Source: Niebla homalea (Eukaryota; Ascomycota; Lecanoromycetes; Lecanorales; Ramalinaceae). Taken from it: 64,000 bases of DNA. The stretch is taken from contig JAHGAU010000011.1 in assembly GCA_019925105.1 (NCBI GenBank), positions 930,001 through 994,000 on the forward strand, in the 5' to 3' direction. This document shows, piece by piece, positions 48,969 to 60,850 of this stretch (positions are counted from its first letter, which is position 1; each line of letters begins with the position of its first letter). The notes under the pieces are model-generated. The model ran no database searches. It had not been told where the DNA came from and saw only the letters and a program-made list of their open reading frames with translations. Made by a program: the position numbers and the translations under genes.

Positions 48969-51628
48969 CTAATTTTTAAAGCTATTCTTAGCGTACTCGG
49001 CGTAAGTAAGAGGAAAGGTCTTTTTATCGATCGCCCCTCTGTCAAGCAAAAGCTGCTCTATCTTCTTATGATCCTTGGATCTTGCTGCCTGTAGAGGAGT
49101 GACATGATTATGCTGGATCTCCATGTCGGCTCCATAGTCGAGTAAAATCTGCACCACTTTATAGTGGCCTCTTTCGGATGCCACAAAAAGAGCAGTAGCG
49201 CAGTATCCTGCCCGGACTTTGATATCGGCACCCTTATCGAGCAGTAGCTGTACTGTCTCTGTATGGCCTTTAACCGATGCCAACTGCAAAGCGTATCCAT
49301 CTTCCGGTAATTGCATATTTATATCGGCACCATTGTCGAGCAGTAGCTGTACCAACTCTGTATGGCCTTCACACAATTCAAGCAGTAGCTGTGCTGTTGT
49401 CCTAGGGCTGTTGAATAATGCAACCTCTAGAGCGCTGTCAAGATCTCCTCCGTGAGAATTTATCTCAGCTCCACGATCAAGGAGCGATTCGCAAAGTCCC
49501 TTCAAACCTGCTCGCGCAGCGTAATACAAAGGATGTTTATTACGTTTCATAGACGGCAGATCTGTTTCAGGGATATGGTGATATTCAAAATCGAGAGAAG
49601 CGGCCGAGTTCCAAGTGCGGAAAGCTTTGCCTATACAAAGCCTTTCCGCGAGGTCTAATCGAAAAGCAGAGTCATCCTGAACTGAATAGGCATAATGCGT
49701 CCAGAGCTCACCTGCATATTGAAGAAGCGAGTATTCCCTCGCCAGTGCCGTCATTGCTGCCGTCTCTGGAGTCACGGAAGCCTTGTCGCTGAAATATAAA
49801 AGGTAAGCAAGGCAATCATTGGCAGCTGTGACGAGCGCTTGCTCTATCTGAAAGCCGTATATCTTAGCCTTCCCTTGTCGGATTCTGTCTGATAGCAGAT
49901 ATTCTTGGACAGAGAAATGTGCTAGCCTAATTATTGGGCTATCGTTTCCCCAACCCGTATCCTCTAAGGAAAGTAGACTGGAGCAGATTGTGAGTATGTC
50001 TCGAGGTTCCAGAAATCTCTTTCCAATATCGACACCTATAGGATCGTCCGTCTCAAAGGTGACAAGCTCAGCGACCTGAGCAAGTCGCAGTGGGCGCTTG
50101 GAGCATACCAACCATCTGAGCATCCTAATTGCTAACGCTTGATCACGCTCCTCGATATTGCATAAAATGCGTGTATACGTGTCATCGAGGGTGCGAGGTA
50201 AGGATTCGAGAGCGTCATGGAGCTCTGCGGTACTCCGGCAAGTTTTTATCATGTCCATCTGGCACACGACCCATCGGAACCTTCAACAAGATTAGCGTAG
50301 TCAATAAGGCAAAGTACATTGAGCATGGTAAGACTGCCTTACATTCCATCCGCTTTCGCCATGAGCGCGTCCTCGATCTCTTGTTGGACCCCAGGCAATT
50401 TTTTCCACTTTTGTAATTTAGGGTCAGTCTGCAACCTGCCATGCACGTAGGCTTGAATGTCAGCGCTGACGTTCCCAGTCTCAATGCATATCCTATCATC
50501 GTTATTGGACAGAAGCTGAATTGACTCTTCGATGTCGCGTTCCCTCCGACTGGTCATAAGTACGTGGAGAGCCAGGTCTTTCCAGTCAAAAATGTCTTGA
50601 ACATTGCGAAAGAGCTCTTCTCTCTCGGTGCATTCATCCAAGGCATCCAAAATGATGTATACATTCACAAAGTCCTTCATCGTATCGTGTAAAGCCTTGA
50701 GGAGCATCTCACAAGTTGGTTGCCGCTGACCATTTCCGCACGAGGAGAAAAGCGAATCCAAAGCTGGCGGAGGTTCCGGATATTGTACGGCGATTTGCGC
50801 AAGGAGGGATCGTATCATCAGTTCAGGTTTCTGCTTCTCGACATCATTGAAGTCAAAGTAGAAGTAAGCGACGGCGACGTTCTGGCGCTGACTGCAATGA
50901 TCAAGTATGTCGGCGATTACCGTAGAGCCTAGAACAGTCTTACCACATCCAGGTTTTCCATAGAGCCATAATGCAGTGTCTGAAGCTGACTTCCATTGAA
51001 TGAAGCGTTGGCTTTCAAGGAGCCAGGCACCAGTCCCTGGGTGGTGTGATTTCACGGCACGGTTATGGTTGATGGATGGGTCTGGAGCGTGGAGCCAGTT
51101 GCGGATTTGTGATGAGAGGTTGTCATTAACAAGCCGAGACGTATTGGCTTTAATGGCTTTTGACAGACCACTATAAGCACTTGATTAGTGGAATTCACAA
51201 TGGCTCGCTTATTCATACATATGATCGTTCTGTAAAGCCATACTGAACAGAGTCTTGTAGCGTTCGATTCTAGTCAGGATGTCTTTCACCTCTTCTTTCT
51301 TGAATGGCCAGACAATCGATTGACCTATTTTCTTCAATCCTTGCGATCGTTTCAATTTCTTCTCGAGGCGCTCCAAGATTGATCGAAACTGGTCGAGAGG
51401 TCCTTCTGGTCCGGTAAGAGATTTCAAAGTCGATAGACATTGATCGTCTGGGCCAGACTGCTCCGCGTGTCCCTTCAAAAAGAAGAGGGTAGTTTGGATA
51501 CCAGAAATTTCCGAATAGATACTATCTCGATCCTGGGAGGCACCCTTTAAACTCCCCACGTACTGAAGGACCGTGGTTGTAAGCTGCCAGACGGCAATAA
51601 TACTCGCTGTTGCGCTTAGACCGTCCAT
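48969..51628 (-). CDS. NLR/STAND protein: PigL_N-like, NACHT, ankyrin repeats
   Basis: The three-exon model joins 51628-51219, 51170-50343 and 50280-48969 and gives 849 aa. Intron 1 (48 bp) has a GTATGA donor, CTAAT branch site and TATAG acceptor. Intron 2 (62 bp) has a GTAAGG donor, CTAAT branch site and GAAG acceptor. The first ATG of the longer frame (51688) is less likely, because MDGLSATASIIAV is the classic start of the fungal STAND N-terminal helical domain (PigL_N type). Walker A GKPGCGKT is at 208-215 and Walker B IILDALDEC at about 309-317. LAHFSVQEYL (about 532-541) is typical of the region after NACHT. Ankyrin repeats run from about 661 to 830 (motifs GHTETVQLLLDKGADI). One repeat is fused (LLLELCEGHTELVQLLL), as if shortened by recombination. 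Such proteins are sensors in non-self recognition and regulated cell death. The ligand is unknown. The frame is intact and not RIP-mutated. Confidence 0.9.
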
Positions 51629-51688
51629 AATCTTAACGGCAAGGATATCTCGGAGTTTGAAGCTATGCAATCCTTTTGCATGGATCAA

Positions 51689-52254
51689 TAAATGGTTCGA
51701 TTACGTGGACAGAGTTGTGCGTCTAGCAAGTCTCACTATGTGATAATGAACTGTGGATCCCCTGAATCTTAAGGACCACAGGAAAGTCAGCGATCGAGAG
51801 ATTGCAGCCACTACGGATTACGGAGTAAGAAAAGCGCCTCGCGAGCAGTCGCAGGCAATGCCAGCGCATCATTTCATGCGTGGCTGCCTGATTTCATGCA
51901 TTAGTTCTCACTCCTTTAAGGCTGAAGGCGCAATTTCAGCACCAACGTTACATTGCCCACTTTCCATCATTCGCACCTCACGCCTTTCCATCCTAAAGTG
52001 GCTGTCACACCCGTCCCCGACCGTCTGTCTCTGGCTGGAGAGGGCGTCCCGTAATCCCGTCATTATTCATCGCACTTATCTGGGGCTCCTCCAGCTAAGA
52101 AGCACCGTCAATCTTCACCAGAGCACGTTAGCCCAGCTTCGCCCTCCCTAGCCTGTCCTTCGTCGCTAATAGAGCCAAGTCTCTAGATTTTTGCGTGGCT
52201 GCAGTGGCCTCGGCGTATGCGCCTCTAAGGCTTTATATAAATTTAAATATATTA
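51689..52254. promoter_or_regulatory. Upstream region of the NLR gene
   Basis: GC-balanced DNA without a convincing gene. An open plus-strand frame at 51753-52151 starts without ATG and has no domain. The NLR promoter should lie here. It ends in an AT-rich stretch with ATATTA (52249-52254), the target of the TIR element. Confidence 0.45.
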
Positions 52255-52941
52255 AGGGTCCGGCTACACGTACACCCTTTTTTTTCTGCATGTACACCGT
52301 CAATTTGTCTGCATGTACACCGTCGATTTGTCTGCATATACACCCTTTTTTTGCGGGTATATTAAGTGATTCGCGTAGTATTTCTTAGTATAGCGGGAGA
52401 ACTTGGGAGCGTTTTGCAATGCATTAAAGGATCTTTACTCAGAATTTACGCATATTACTACGTATGCTACCACGGCAACAATAAGTACATTAACTAGGTT
52501 ATATAAGTAATTCCGGAGGTAATAAGTAAATAAATAATACGCCGAGGACCGCGATGAGAGTAAAAGCGGGCATTGGGCGTTTCTCTAGGTATAGGGAGGC
52601 CTTGCTTAACCCTTAAGTTCTCCGCTTAAATCACGGTGTTTTTGGGCCTATTGCGGTAGGGGTATACGGGTATTGGGCGTCGCATCATAGTAAAGGGCTT
52701 GCTAAAGGGCTGTTAAAGGGCTTAGTAAAGGGTTGCTGAAGGGTAAGGGTGAGGGTAAGGGTCCATGATGGTATCTCCTGTTGTACTAAGAAGTACGGCC
52801 GGTATGTCTATATGTCCGCGCACAAGATCGTCCGCTATACCCTATCAGGAAGGGTGTAGATGCAGATATTTTGACGGTGTATATGCAGACAAAGTGACGG
52901 TGTATATGCAGACAAAGAGGGTGTACGTGTAGCCAGACCCT
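52255..52941. mobile_element. Non-autonomous TIR element (687 bp) with 6-bp target duplication
   Basis: Terminal inverted repeats of about 100 bp begin AGGGTCCGGCTACACGTACA on the left and AGGGTCTGGCTACACGTACA on the right. They contain subterminal copies of TGCATGTACACCGTC (two or three per end). ATATTA flanks both sides (52249-52254 and 52942-52947). The interior has no transposase. It carries a unit with CACGGTGTTTTTGGGCC and a few GGTAAAGGGCTT repeats, both also found at 12.9-13.6 kb. The superfamily is uncertain. Confidence 0.85.
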
Positions 52942-52964
52942 ATATTAAAGGTGAGCGTTAAACC

Positions 52965-53090
52965 ATGGCTCAATCCTCTCCCAAGTACGAATCTGATATA
53001 ATATTGGATAGTCCTCGCAACAGTTCGAGCCTAAGTGGTAATTGCAGTGATGAAGAGAGCCTTAAGGAGTCGGGGGAAATACGTAAGTAA
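52965..53090 (+). pseudogene. Possible orphan first exon (41 codons)
   Basis: An ATG in a good context (AAACCATGG) opens a 41-codon frame, MAQSSPKYESDIILD and onward, Ser/Glu-rich. It runs into a perfect GTAAGT donor (53083-53088) just before its stop. No continuing exon could be found to the right, where the DNA becomes AT-rich and then holds gene 2 on the other strand. The TIR element ends only 23 bp upstream, so it would have cut the promoter. It may be the remains of a gene, or chance. Confidence 0.35.
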
Positions 53091-53396
53091 CAGGCGGACG
53101 TAGACAGAAAGTATATTCTTATTGGATTAGAATTAAGGATAAAATGTATACCATCGGTTGCTCCTCTTATCGCATCTACCCCGAGCGTTAAGGTACCTTA
53201 TATTACTTCATTTCTCTAGCATAGGGATATCCGCTTTTATCGTTTATTATCCGGGAGAATGCCTTGCGAGTAAGCAACGCCTTTCGTAAGGGTAAGGCTG
53301 TAAAGCTGCCCAGGTTGCTGGGGTTCGGCTGTATAGCAAGAGACAAAGTAAAAACAGAGCACAGCAACCGGAGACATATACGCTGTGGAGATCCAT
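53091..53396. other. Gap 3' of gene 2, no gene
   Basis: Partly AT-rich. Short frames on both strands have no domain. It probably contains the 3' UTR of gene 2 at its right end. Confidence 0.4.
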
Positions 53397-55345
53397 TCAT
53401 TCCCCGCCCTCCTCATCGCTGCCCATTTCCACCTCGCTCGCACGGGTGTCTACCTCGTCTGAGATGGCCAGTCGCTTGTTCTTGGATCCGGTCTTGGCAA
53501 GGCGCTGGTAATACCATTGCGTATAGCTTGGAACGACGGCCCAAATCCTTGCATGCTCCTCCAAGCGTTCTCCAGCACCCCACTGACAGATGTTGTGCAG
53601 GACGCGCCGAGCCTCGGTGAGCGCCCGCTCCTCATCTTCGACCGATTGCGAGAAGACTGAGTTCATGTGATAGAGAGAATCACGAATGCCGTCCGGGAGA
53701 CCGACTTCTTCATGCCAGTGAACATAGAATGTCACCAGCTCGGGCGTGACGGTCATGGAAAAGACGATGGTCTGGAGATCAGCATTGGCCGTTGTCTTGT
53801 GAGTAGTAGTCTGTCGCGGCGTCTGAGGTGCTGGACCAGCGAAACTGTCGCCTGAGATTCCCATTCCCGCTGGGGTAGCCGGTGAAGGGGAAATGGCGGA
53901 TTGAGAGGGGGATTGAGGGGCGGCCTGCGCCGCCAGTTGGGTGCTTGTCGAGTCCCATTGGAAGTCGAGGACCTGGCAGACCATGCGAGCGGCATGGACC
54001 AGTGTCGCACCGCCTCGTCGTGCTTGATTCTGAGCTTCGGCGGCCGAACCGCGGTCTGGTTTGCCTTCCATGATCAGGAAGGGATGGAACATCTCTCGGG
54101 AGATGGTCAAAAGCTTGTAGAGGAAGCTAGGAATCTGGCCCTTGGATTCGATGGGTAGCTTGTGGGGCATGATTCCCAACGCGCGGTCTGGCCTGGCATT
54201 TTTCATGCCTTCCTGTTTCTTCAAAACCTGCTGCATTTTCTTCTCGAATCCTTTATTGACATATCGATGAGGAAGCATAGTGCATCGCAGTTCCGTATCT
54301 GGATGAGACGCAGCATCGAAGAGATTAGCAGCCGTTCTCTATACCTGCTTAAAGGGGATGTGTATGTAGGAGCAACGAGACTCACCCCAGGCAACCGCGA
54401 TACCTGTGTCCAGCATGTGGTCCTTGTAAACCGCCGCTTTCTTCCCATCATCTGTCTTGACCCACTCGAAGAGCCCGTCCTTGAGGACGATCTGCCAGAA
54501 GTGGCCCAGGAAAGAGGCCTCACCCGCATGACCGTATGTGTCCAGCATGAGTCGGAACTTCTTCTCTGACGCCGGCTCGGGGGATTTGGCCGCCTCGGCA
54601 TTGATGATCGCCTGGACCTTGGCCCTCAATTCGGGATAGCGCCGATAGGCCTCGCGATCCTGGAACTTCAACCCGTGAGCCTCCATTGACCGGCCGATGG
54701 TGCGTGGATCTTGAGGTAGGCTGGCGTCGCCATAGTCGGGGAAAGCGGTCTCATCTTTGAAATTGTTGGGAGTCGGAGCCGATGTGAGATCCTTGCCATC
54801 CTTGCTCTTGTCCTTTGAGGCGGATGAAGCCGATGCGCATGCCTTGCTCTTGTCTTTTGGCCGTTTGGGGGCTGGAGCAGATGAAGGTGATTGACTTGGT
54901 GTGGGACCCTGCCTCTTGCTGGGCGTACCGGCTTGACTCATCCTCTCATGCCTCTGTAGATTCTCGCGTGTGAGGGGTAGGGAGCCGGAGCCGGTAGAGG
55001 ATGCTACAAGTGTTGCGCTTGCGCTGAGCTTGTTGGGAGGTCGAGGTGAGAGTCGTGGTGAGAGGTCAGGGATGGCGTCAATCTCAGCTGGCTGTGGCTG
55101 CCGATGAAAGTCGCAAGTGTCAGCGGGATGAAAATGAAAATGAAGATTGCACCAGTGAAGCTTTGAGAAGTGTATAGACGTGCGATCAAACGGGGTGGCG
55201 AGGCAGCACCTACTTGAAAAGAATGTGAATGACCGTGTGAAGGGCGAGCGCGTTTACTTTTTGGTTGCGGTAAACACTGGCAGTGGTGGTAGTCCAGCTC
55301 TTCACCTTCAGTCTGAGCTCGAGACCGCTTCAAGTTCGATCCCAT
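53397..55345 (-). CDS. PD-(D/E)XK nuclease-like protein (DUF7924-like), gene 2
   Basis: The three-exon model joins 55345-55214, 55097-54386 and 54298-53397 and gives 581 aa. Intron 1 (116 bp) has a GTAGGT donor, CTGAC branch site and CAG acceptor. Intron 2 (87 bp) has a GTGAGT donor, CTAAT branch site and CCAG acceptor. The ATG at 54941 would give a shorter 485-aa protein. I prefer the upstream start because about 52 codons before 54941 stay open and read like this family (LPLTRENLQRHERM). There are basic clusters PKSKRARP (about 29-36) and PKRPKDK. The C-terminal domain has a PD motif at 318-319 (RPDRALG) and E359-x-K361 (IMEGKP), then AEAQNQ and LVHAARM. A strand ending YVHWHEE matches FVHWFED in gene 1. 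A Pro/Ser/Gln/Ala-rich insert separates the two halves of the domain. The gene is not RIP-mutated. Function is inferred only. Confidence 0.8.
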
Positions 55346-55993
55346 CACATCAGTCACATCACATTATCGTTCTTGGAGTCGCAAAAAGCTACAACGATTC
55401 ATATGACCTGCGATGGTAACCCTCAATGGTGACCATCAATGGTGACCAACTAGGGGCAGCGGAAGGTAGAAGGGTTTTGCGTCAACAGCCGAGTCTTGCC
55501 GCTCCGAATGACTCAGCCTAATGCCCCCAGCCAGCCAGCCTAGACCCGGCCCTAAGTGCTAAGCCGAAATTATAGGTACTGTATTTGCTAGTGTCTGGGC
55601 CCCTGCCCCCAAAGGTAGATTTCCGTCCTGCAGATAGATTCTTCATGCATCATCCATCCTACCACTAAGACGTGCATTGCGTACTCTGCTTTTCGGCGAC
55701 CACGATGCGAGCAATGGTGCCTTGGATGTGATCATCATCATTTCCTGGACTGGTGGTTTGTTGGCTACAGTCACCTTTTTGGGTACAGTACCCCGCGCCA
55801 CTCAACGGATCCCAGGAGCCATCACCCACATCACCAATCACCCCTTGCTATCAATGCAGATCGATCATTATTGTCACCAATCACCCCTTGCGATCAAAGC
55901 GGATCGATCACCTTCATCAGCAAAGATCTCCTTAGCTACTGTAGCAAGAAAGAGCACTATCCAGCTCAGCAACCTTATCACCAAAGCACCTGA
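55346..55993. other. GC-balanced region between gene 2 and the gag element
   Basis: No gene called. Short tandem GGTGACCATCAATGGTGACC repeats lie at about 55415-55450. A ~48-bp direct repeat (CACCAATCACCCCTTGC core) occurs at about 55823 and 55871. The region may hold the gene 2 promoter and the 5' LTR or leader of the retroelement to the right. Confidence 0.4.
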
Positions 55994-57060
55994 TTGCTCT
56001 CATTTCTCCGTTTGCTAGCAGCAGGTCGACCTTCAATCACCATCAGCGATCTCTGCTATCGAAGCAGGCACCTACCATTAGAGCACCCTTACTACGAACA
56101 CCTCAAAAGTACTTTTACCGCGTTACCTGTGCCAACCAAAGGAAATCTCCCTGGAAAGTGGAAAGATCAACAAACCATCCGCAGCTTCCAGGCTTCGATA
56201 GCAAGTTCAACCTGGCAGGAAAACCCAAGCCAAGGAAAAGACGCACTCTCAACCCACCTCCGGACTTTCTCTTCAAATCTCCAAAGACTCCTCATTCATC
56301 TGTTATCAAGGAAGCCAGCACATCCCCAGCTTCACCAAACCCTGCTTCACCTACAGATTCCACAGCTTCAACAGTATCACCAAAGGGTATGCCTATCATA
56401 ACGGCACCTTTCAGAGCTGATTTCCGCATCTGCGGCTCATTCAATGGCAAAGATATGCCCGCAGCCAAATGGCTGAAGAAACTGGCTTGGGATTTAGAAG
56501 GATATGCCGCAGCTGACGATGGACGTATACCACCTCACCGCTGGATTCAAGCTTTCGGTCCTCTACTTAAGCGGATACCTATAGTTGTTTTCAAGAGATC
56601 CTGAAGAAGAGCTTATTAAATTAAATATCACTTTAGTTAAGGCACTTTTATGTAAAGCGATTCCCTGCCAAATTTATGGAGATCTTTAAAGTATCCTTTA
56701 TTACTGAGTTAAGCGATCTTAAACAAGGAGAGGAATTTTTACTTAATATTATAAACGAGTGCTTAATATCTTAAAGCGTATTAAAACCAAAGACCGAGCT
56801 ATTACGGTAATCCTTAGTGTTTTGGAGGAGGTTATCTTAAATTACGTTATAGATATATTTATTATAGGACTTTTTAACCCTATAGTCCGCTATAAGGTTA
56901 TTAATAACCTTACTTTAACGTAATCTTTTACTTAAAGGCCTTTATACCTCAATTAATAAAGTAAAACGTATTAAAATCGAAATAAAGAAACTATTCGAAG
57001 AGGAGTTTAATATTAAGGAGCTCAATTTCTATAGAGATATAATTCACTTATAAATTAATA
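55994..57060 (+). pseudogene. Retrotransposon gag-like gene, 3' half RIP-mutated
   Basis: From about 56161 the frame reads a Pro/Ser-rich N-terminus and then FRADFRICGSFNGKDMPAAKWLKKL, the fungal Ty3/Gypsy-type gag core, up to a stop at 56604. Gag homology continues beyond it, now RIP-mutated and in shifted frames: DPEEELIKLNITLVKALLCK, then ITELSDLKQGEEFLL (about 56701-56745) and LEEVILNYVIDIFI (about 56825-56865). Composition changes from balanced to AT-rich at about 56600 within the gene. The start codon was not identified. It is inactive. Confidence 0.7.
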
Positions 57061-58310
57061 AGTCTTTTTTGAATATTATATTTAAATAATAGAAAAATAA
57101 TATTATAGCTTATAATTCCAATTTTAGTCCTTAAATACTTATATATTTGTTTTATAAGGATCCACACAAGATATCCAAGGAAACACCCTATTTATATACG
57201 GAGAAATAAATATATATTCCCAGTTATTAACCGGACCTTACCTTTCTTATGTTCTTAAATTAAACTTAAATTTAAGGAACAATTAACTTACTAAATTTAA
57301 ACGACTCTAACCTTAAATAAAGAATTTACTTAATAACTTCTTATTTAAGATTTAATTTATTAAGTGAATATAGCCTTATAGCGTAACTACTTATAAGAAA
57401 ATTAGACTACTTAATATATATCTTAATAATAAAATAAATAGTATATAAAGAATCTATTTCTAAAGCATAAATTAACTGAAAAGGCCTATACGGCCAAATT
57501 ATTATTAAATTCCCTACAATCTATAAAACGAAAAAAACCGCAATTTATTCCTCCTTAATTATATATATATATTAATTAATTAATTAATTTATATCTAAGT
57601 TTAGTTAAGCTAATTTCAGCGTTTTATATTGTTAATAACTTAATTACCGTATTTACTCTGGCGTAAGAATAAAACTTAATTTACTCTTTTAATCTTATTA
57701 CATTTAAGGGGAAAAAAAAACCCGTAATTAAATTAACTTTAATCCCAGCTAGCGGAGCGTCCCCGGCTCGACAGCAAGGAATAGATCAACCGTTTCGTAA
57801 AACGGGTAATAAAGGCTTTAAATGAAGTGGTTAACGTTATAGTCTTAATAATAAAGCCGTCTTAAAGAGTTAAAACCTATTAAAACGAAGAGTATATAAA
57901 GGTGACTATAAAGGTAAAAGCGCTTATAAAATAAACTATTAAATATAAAAACCGGGAAACACTTTAATAGTTAAAGGAAGCTTAAAAAAAAAAAGGAAAG
58001 AATTATCCGGAAGATTAAATAAATATATTTCCGGGTGTTAGACTGACTCCGCTGGCGGCACGCCGGCGGGACTAGTAAAGGTGGGTGTAGAAGATGTGAC
58101 GTTACGGTCTGGATACTTAGGTATTACTTTAATAAGTAAATTAATAATAAGACTAATTCTTAAGGAACTTAGAAAGAACTGGGGCATAATTTTTACTTAA
58201 GGTAAAGGTAATAACTACCCCGCTTTACGCCTGTTAAGCTACGGCTCATGAATGACGTATACCAAGGCCCTTTATTAAGGCCCTTTATTAAGGCCCTTTA
58301 TTAAGGCTTA
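57061..58310 (+). mobile_element. Continuation of the gag element and flanking relics
   Basis: RIP-mutated DNA with GC-balanced patches at 57745-57790 (readable as PASGASPARQQGIDQP, like a gag tail) and 58035-58115. Three copies of GGCCCTTTATTAA stand in tandem at about 58266-58303. No pol domain in this orientation was recovered. Confidence 0.4.
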
Positions 58311-60850
58311 ACGGTTTACCTTAACGTAGCAGTATAATATATTATTATAACGCCGGCGCAAAGATAACATTAACTATTAATAATTATCTCCCTTTTTATA
58401 CGCTAATTTTTAGGGTATAAAGAGATATATTTAAGAAGCTAACGTAAAGCCGGTTAAGTATAAGATTTATTAAAAACCTATTATTAAACCTAATAAGAAA
58501 AAGGTAAAAGGAAAAGAGTCCTTAAATATATACGTAAGTATAATAATATTTATCCGATAATAATATAATAAGGGTATTTTATATTAATAAATAGTTAATA
58601 TAACTTATAAAGCTTATTAAAAATCTTTTTATAAAATTTAATAAGAAAAAATAAGTAAGAAAAGAATTTTTATAATATTAATTAATAATTATTTAAGGCT
58701 TTATTATTAATTTATTATACTATAATAAAAGTAAACATTATCGTAAAAACGGTACGCGATTATAATAAGGCCTTTATTTTATTTTAAACTTTTTCTTTTT
58801 TTTTCTTTAATAATTTTAATCGCTTTTATAAATATAATATATTAAGGGTTTATATAAGTATTTATAAGTTAATATACGTATAGTTATATACCTTCACTAT
58901 TTATATTATTATTATAATAAGTAATATTAACGTTATTTAAGCGTTTTATTTACGTTAATAATCCGTTTATTTCGTTTATTAATATTATATATAAATTAAT
59001 CGATCTTAAGTAATATAATTTACGTTAACGCGTTATTAACGTAAACATAAATATAATATTAATAATAAATATAATAACGCTTTATTCTATTTGCTTTTTA
59101 TAAAGTAAATTACGCTATATATATAACCCGTTATTTTACTCGTAATATTACCGTAAACGATACCCTTCTTATTACTTTCCCGTAAGCTTCCTTACACCGT
59201 TAAACTACCATTATTTTAATATATATATAGTTCCCGGATTAATTATAATCCCGGGTAACTTAATAAATACGTAAATATCCTTTAATCGGTATACAATCTA
59301 TTAAAGCGTAAGCTTAATACGTATAAAAGCGTAATAAAATCCTTTAGGATTTTAAAGTTTTCTGGTTAAATATTAGCTAAATATTAATTACCGCCGGTTA
59401 AATAGAATATATATTCCGTTAAGTTATTTTAAAAGTTAGAAAAAAAGGTATTAATTTTTTAAATTAAGAAAGAGGCGCTTATCACCTATATTAAGGTAAC
59501 GGAAAAAGAAATTATCCGGTTTAGAAAGTAAGTAAATAAATTATAATATAATAATAAAATAATAACGTTAACGTTTAATAGTTAAATCGGCTTAATATAA
59601 AAGGTCCGGGCCCTTTATAAGAGTTAATTCCGTCGGGGAGTTATTCCTTATTTCCTAACCCTATATCCGGAATAAAGAAATAAAACCTTAAACTTATAAT
59701 ATCCGGTAACTTAAGAAATAAAAAGGAGGAGGAAAATACGGGCTTTAACCTATTTAAAAAAGAGAAAAAGGAGGTTATACCCTTTTTAATGGTACCGTTA
59801 AGGGGTCGGCTTTAACTTCTAAGAGTAATACCTTAAAATCGAATTAAAAAGTTTCTCCGATGAATAATATTAAAAAGGTATTTTTAATTAAAAGTTAAAG
59901 GAAGAAGAAGGCGGTATAATACCCTTATATCCAATTTAAATACCGTTAACTTATATATAAAAGAAGGCGAGGAAAAAAAAAGGTAATCCGCGTTAACGCG
60001 GAATTATAAATTATTCTTTTATTTTTATACGTTAATATTACTGGAGTTCAGCGTTAAGCGTTAAAGTTAATAATATTAAATATTAAGCGTTAAGCGCTTA
60101 TAATTTATATGTTGCTGGAAGCAATATAACGGATAATATTATTAAAATTACCGGAGCGTTAACGCAACCCCAGTAAATATACCTATTGATCTCTTATTAC
60201 CTTAATAACTTTATTTATTCGATATTTTTAACTTAATAACGCATTAAGCGCTTATAATTTAGCGTTTACGCTTTTTTATTTTTGGTATTATCGCGGCTAT
60301 TATTAAAGTTACTTTTATTAATTATAATATTATAATAAAGATAATCGCTTCCGCTACGCCAGCTTATCCGTACGCGTAATATCCGTAATAAGTAAAATTA
60401 TTAATTAAAGTTTAGACTCCAGTAATCTTACGGAAGGATAACGTATAAGGGTTAAATAATTATAATATTAATTATATATATAGTTATTAACCATATATAT
60501 AATTTCCGCCGTCATAATATTATAACCTTATTTACGTCTCCTTTTACTTTATATTATTTTATCATATTATTCCCGTAATTCTTAAGAATATTTTAAGTCC
60601 GTTTCCGGCACTTATTAATTATATTTAAGGCTTTAATTAACTTATTTAACCTAATATTAAACGCTTTTTTTTTACTTTTAACTTTATTAATAATTTCTTT
60701 AATTATTTATTCCTTTTTATTATTAATTAATTTAAATATTTATATTATAACCTCCGTTATTTAATCGTTAACATAAATATAATAAAACTTTAAAAGAGAA
60801 ATATAAATAATAGGGTAAATTTAATAAGTAATAAGGAAGAATAGGTAATA
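58311..60850. other. RIP-degraded DNA, no gene
   Basis: AT-rich with frequent stops. A cluster of GCGTTAAGCG-type repeats at about 60045-60255 may be an old LTR region. Nothing else was recognised. Confidence 0.45.

Noticed and set aside
51753..52151. 132-codon plus-strand frame upstream of the NLR gene
   Set aside because: It starts without ATG, has no domain, and lies where the NLR promoter should be.
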